From positions 1-33,123 of the forward strand of contig VRUH01000016.1 in NCBI GenBank assembly GCA_019456185.1: 33,123 nucleotides of DNA, given 5' to 3'. Shown here in pieces: positions 32,550-33,123 of this stretch. The position numbers and the translations under genes were made by a program. The notes under the pieces were generated by a model that saw only the letters and a list, made by a program, of their open reading frames with translations, was not told where the DNA came from and searched no databases. Position 1 is the first letter of the stretch. Each line of letters starts with the position of its first letter. The stretch comes from Candidatus Glassbacteria bacterium. GTDB lineage: Bacteria; Gemmatimonadota; Glassbacteria; GWA2-58-10.

Positions 32550-33123
32550 ATGTCCATTAATAGTAAGGTTTACAGCTTGCGAGCTGCAGTTCTCGGGCTG
32601 ATGTTGGCGGTGCTGGCCGCCGGCCCTGCTTTCGCCCAGGGATTGAATACGGCGAAAGTCGAGGGTGTTGTCCGGGACACCGACACCGGCCAGCCTCTGG
32701 CGGGTGTGCAGATCGTGGTAGAGGGCACGCGGCTCGGCAACGTCACTAACCGTGATGGTTACTACTTTATCTTGAATGTCTCCCCCGGACAGCAGAGCAT
32801 CACTTTCAGCTATACCGGTTACCAGAAGACAACTGTGTCCAACCAGTTGCTGCTGGCCGGCCAGACCATGACCGTGGATTGCAATCTGAGTTCAACGGTG
32901 ATCCAGCTGGAAGGTATCGTGATCGAGGGAGAGAGCGAAATCCTGCTGCCGCGTGACAATACCGCGACAAAGCAGCGTATCACCGCCGAGAAACTGGCCG
33001 AGGCTCCCGTAACCAGGCTTGAGGACCTGATGGTGCTCGAGGCGGGTGTACAGATCGGCGGCGAGGGCGGTAAGGCCCGCGGTCTTCGCATCCGCGGCGG
33101 CCGTCTGGGTGAAGAGGCGATGG
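32550..33123 (+). CDS. TonB-dependent receptor with carboxypeptidase-like domain (3' truncated)
   Basis: The frame is open to the window edge (191 codons). The signal peptide is clear (LRAAVLGLMLAVLAAGPAFAQ). Residues about 35-115 are a carboxypeptidase-regulatory-like domain: VEGVVRDTDTGQPLAGVQIVVEG written in pieces as VEGVVRDTDTG, LAGVQIVVEGT, NRDGYYFILNVSPG, ITFSYTGYQ. Then comes the receptor plug start: IVIEGE, ITAEKLAEAPVTRLEDLMVLEAGV, RIRGGR. This is the SusC/RagA-like arrangement of outer-membrane importers for glycans or siderophores. GGAGGG lies 3 nt before the ATG. An in-frame ATG at 32490 with AGGAGG close by would add 20 residues before the signal peptide; I prefer 32550. Confidence 0.9.
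   Translation, partial: MSINSKVYSLRAAVLGLMLAVLAAGPAFAQGLNTAKVEGVVRDTDTGQPLAGVQIVVEGTRLGNVTNRDGYYFILNVSPGQQSITFSYTGYQKTTVSNQLLLAGQTMTVDCNLSSTVIQLEGIVIEGESEILLPRDNTATKQRITAEKLAEAPVTRLEDLMVLEAGVQIGGEGGKARGLRIRGGRLGEEAM

Noticed and set aside
1-33123. CRISPR arrays, insertion sequences, rRNA
   Set aside because: No regularly spaced repeats, no transposase-like protein and no rRNA-like sequence were found on either strand.

Overview
The window is a 33 kb stretch of GC-rich bacterial chromosome. The last gene has the carboxypeptidase-like plus plug start of a SusC/RagA-type outer-membrane receptor. There are many lipoproteins and secreted carbohydrate-handling proteins, TTG/GTG starts are common, and one protein fuses a spermidine-synthase fold to membrane and TPR parts. 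This suits a Gram-negative member of the wider FCB group (Bacteroidota/Gemmatimonadota/Latescibacterota-like lineages). That placement is inference; there is no rRNA or marker gene to confirm it.

Region by region. 1-10.5 kb: a secreted or envelope block around carbohydrate use. It holds a kelch/galactose-oxidase-like protein (5' cut), a GH67/GH20-like hydrolase, an amidohydrolase lipoprotein, a Tat-exported Gfo/Idh oxidoreductase, a GH42-like secreted hydrolase and an SDR. 10.6-12.7 kb: a housekeeping operon surE-pcm-VTT/YqaA membrane protein behind a good sigma-70-type promoter. 12.8-14.64 kb: tRNA-Pro(CGG), interrupted just downstream by a 1,775-bp AT-rich mini-element bounded by 49-bp perfect direct repeats. 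The element carries an integrase remnant and a MazF/PemK toxin operon. 14.8-18.3 kb: a TolB-propeller/CehA-type metallohydrolase fusion, a LamG-like exported protein and a small lipoprotein. 18.5-20.4 kb: a Na/Pi cotransporter with a PhoU-like tail.

20.8-32.3 kb is a signalling block. A 900-aa hybrid histidine kinase and a 614-aa NarL-type kinase belong to different kinase classes, yet they share a homologous N-terminal cassette of about 330 residues. I read this cassette as a PAS fold interrupted by a concanavalin/LamG-like jelly roll, with no membrane segment. The second kinase overlaps its NarL-type response regulator, and a single-domain receiver follows. Between the two kinases, on the other strand, lies a two-gene operon of TPR membrane proteins, one of them an MFS/spermidine-synthase/TPR fusion whose expected catalytic acid is Asn. 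32.55 kb to the end: the start of the TonB-dependent receptor, cut by the window edge.

The two observations I rate highest are the shared split-PAS/lectin-like sensor cassette and the tRNA-Pro mini-element with its toxin operon.
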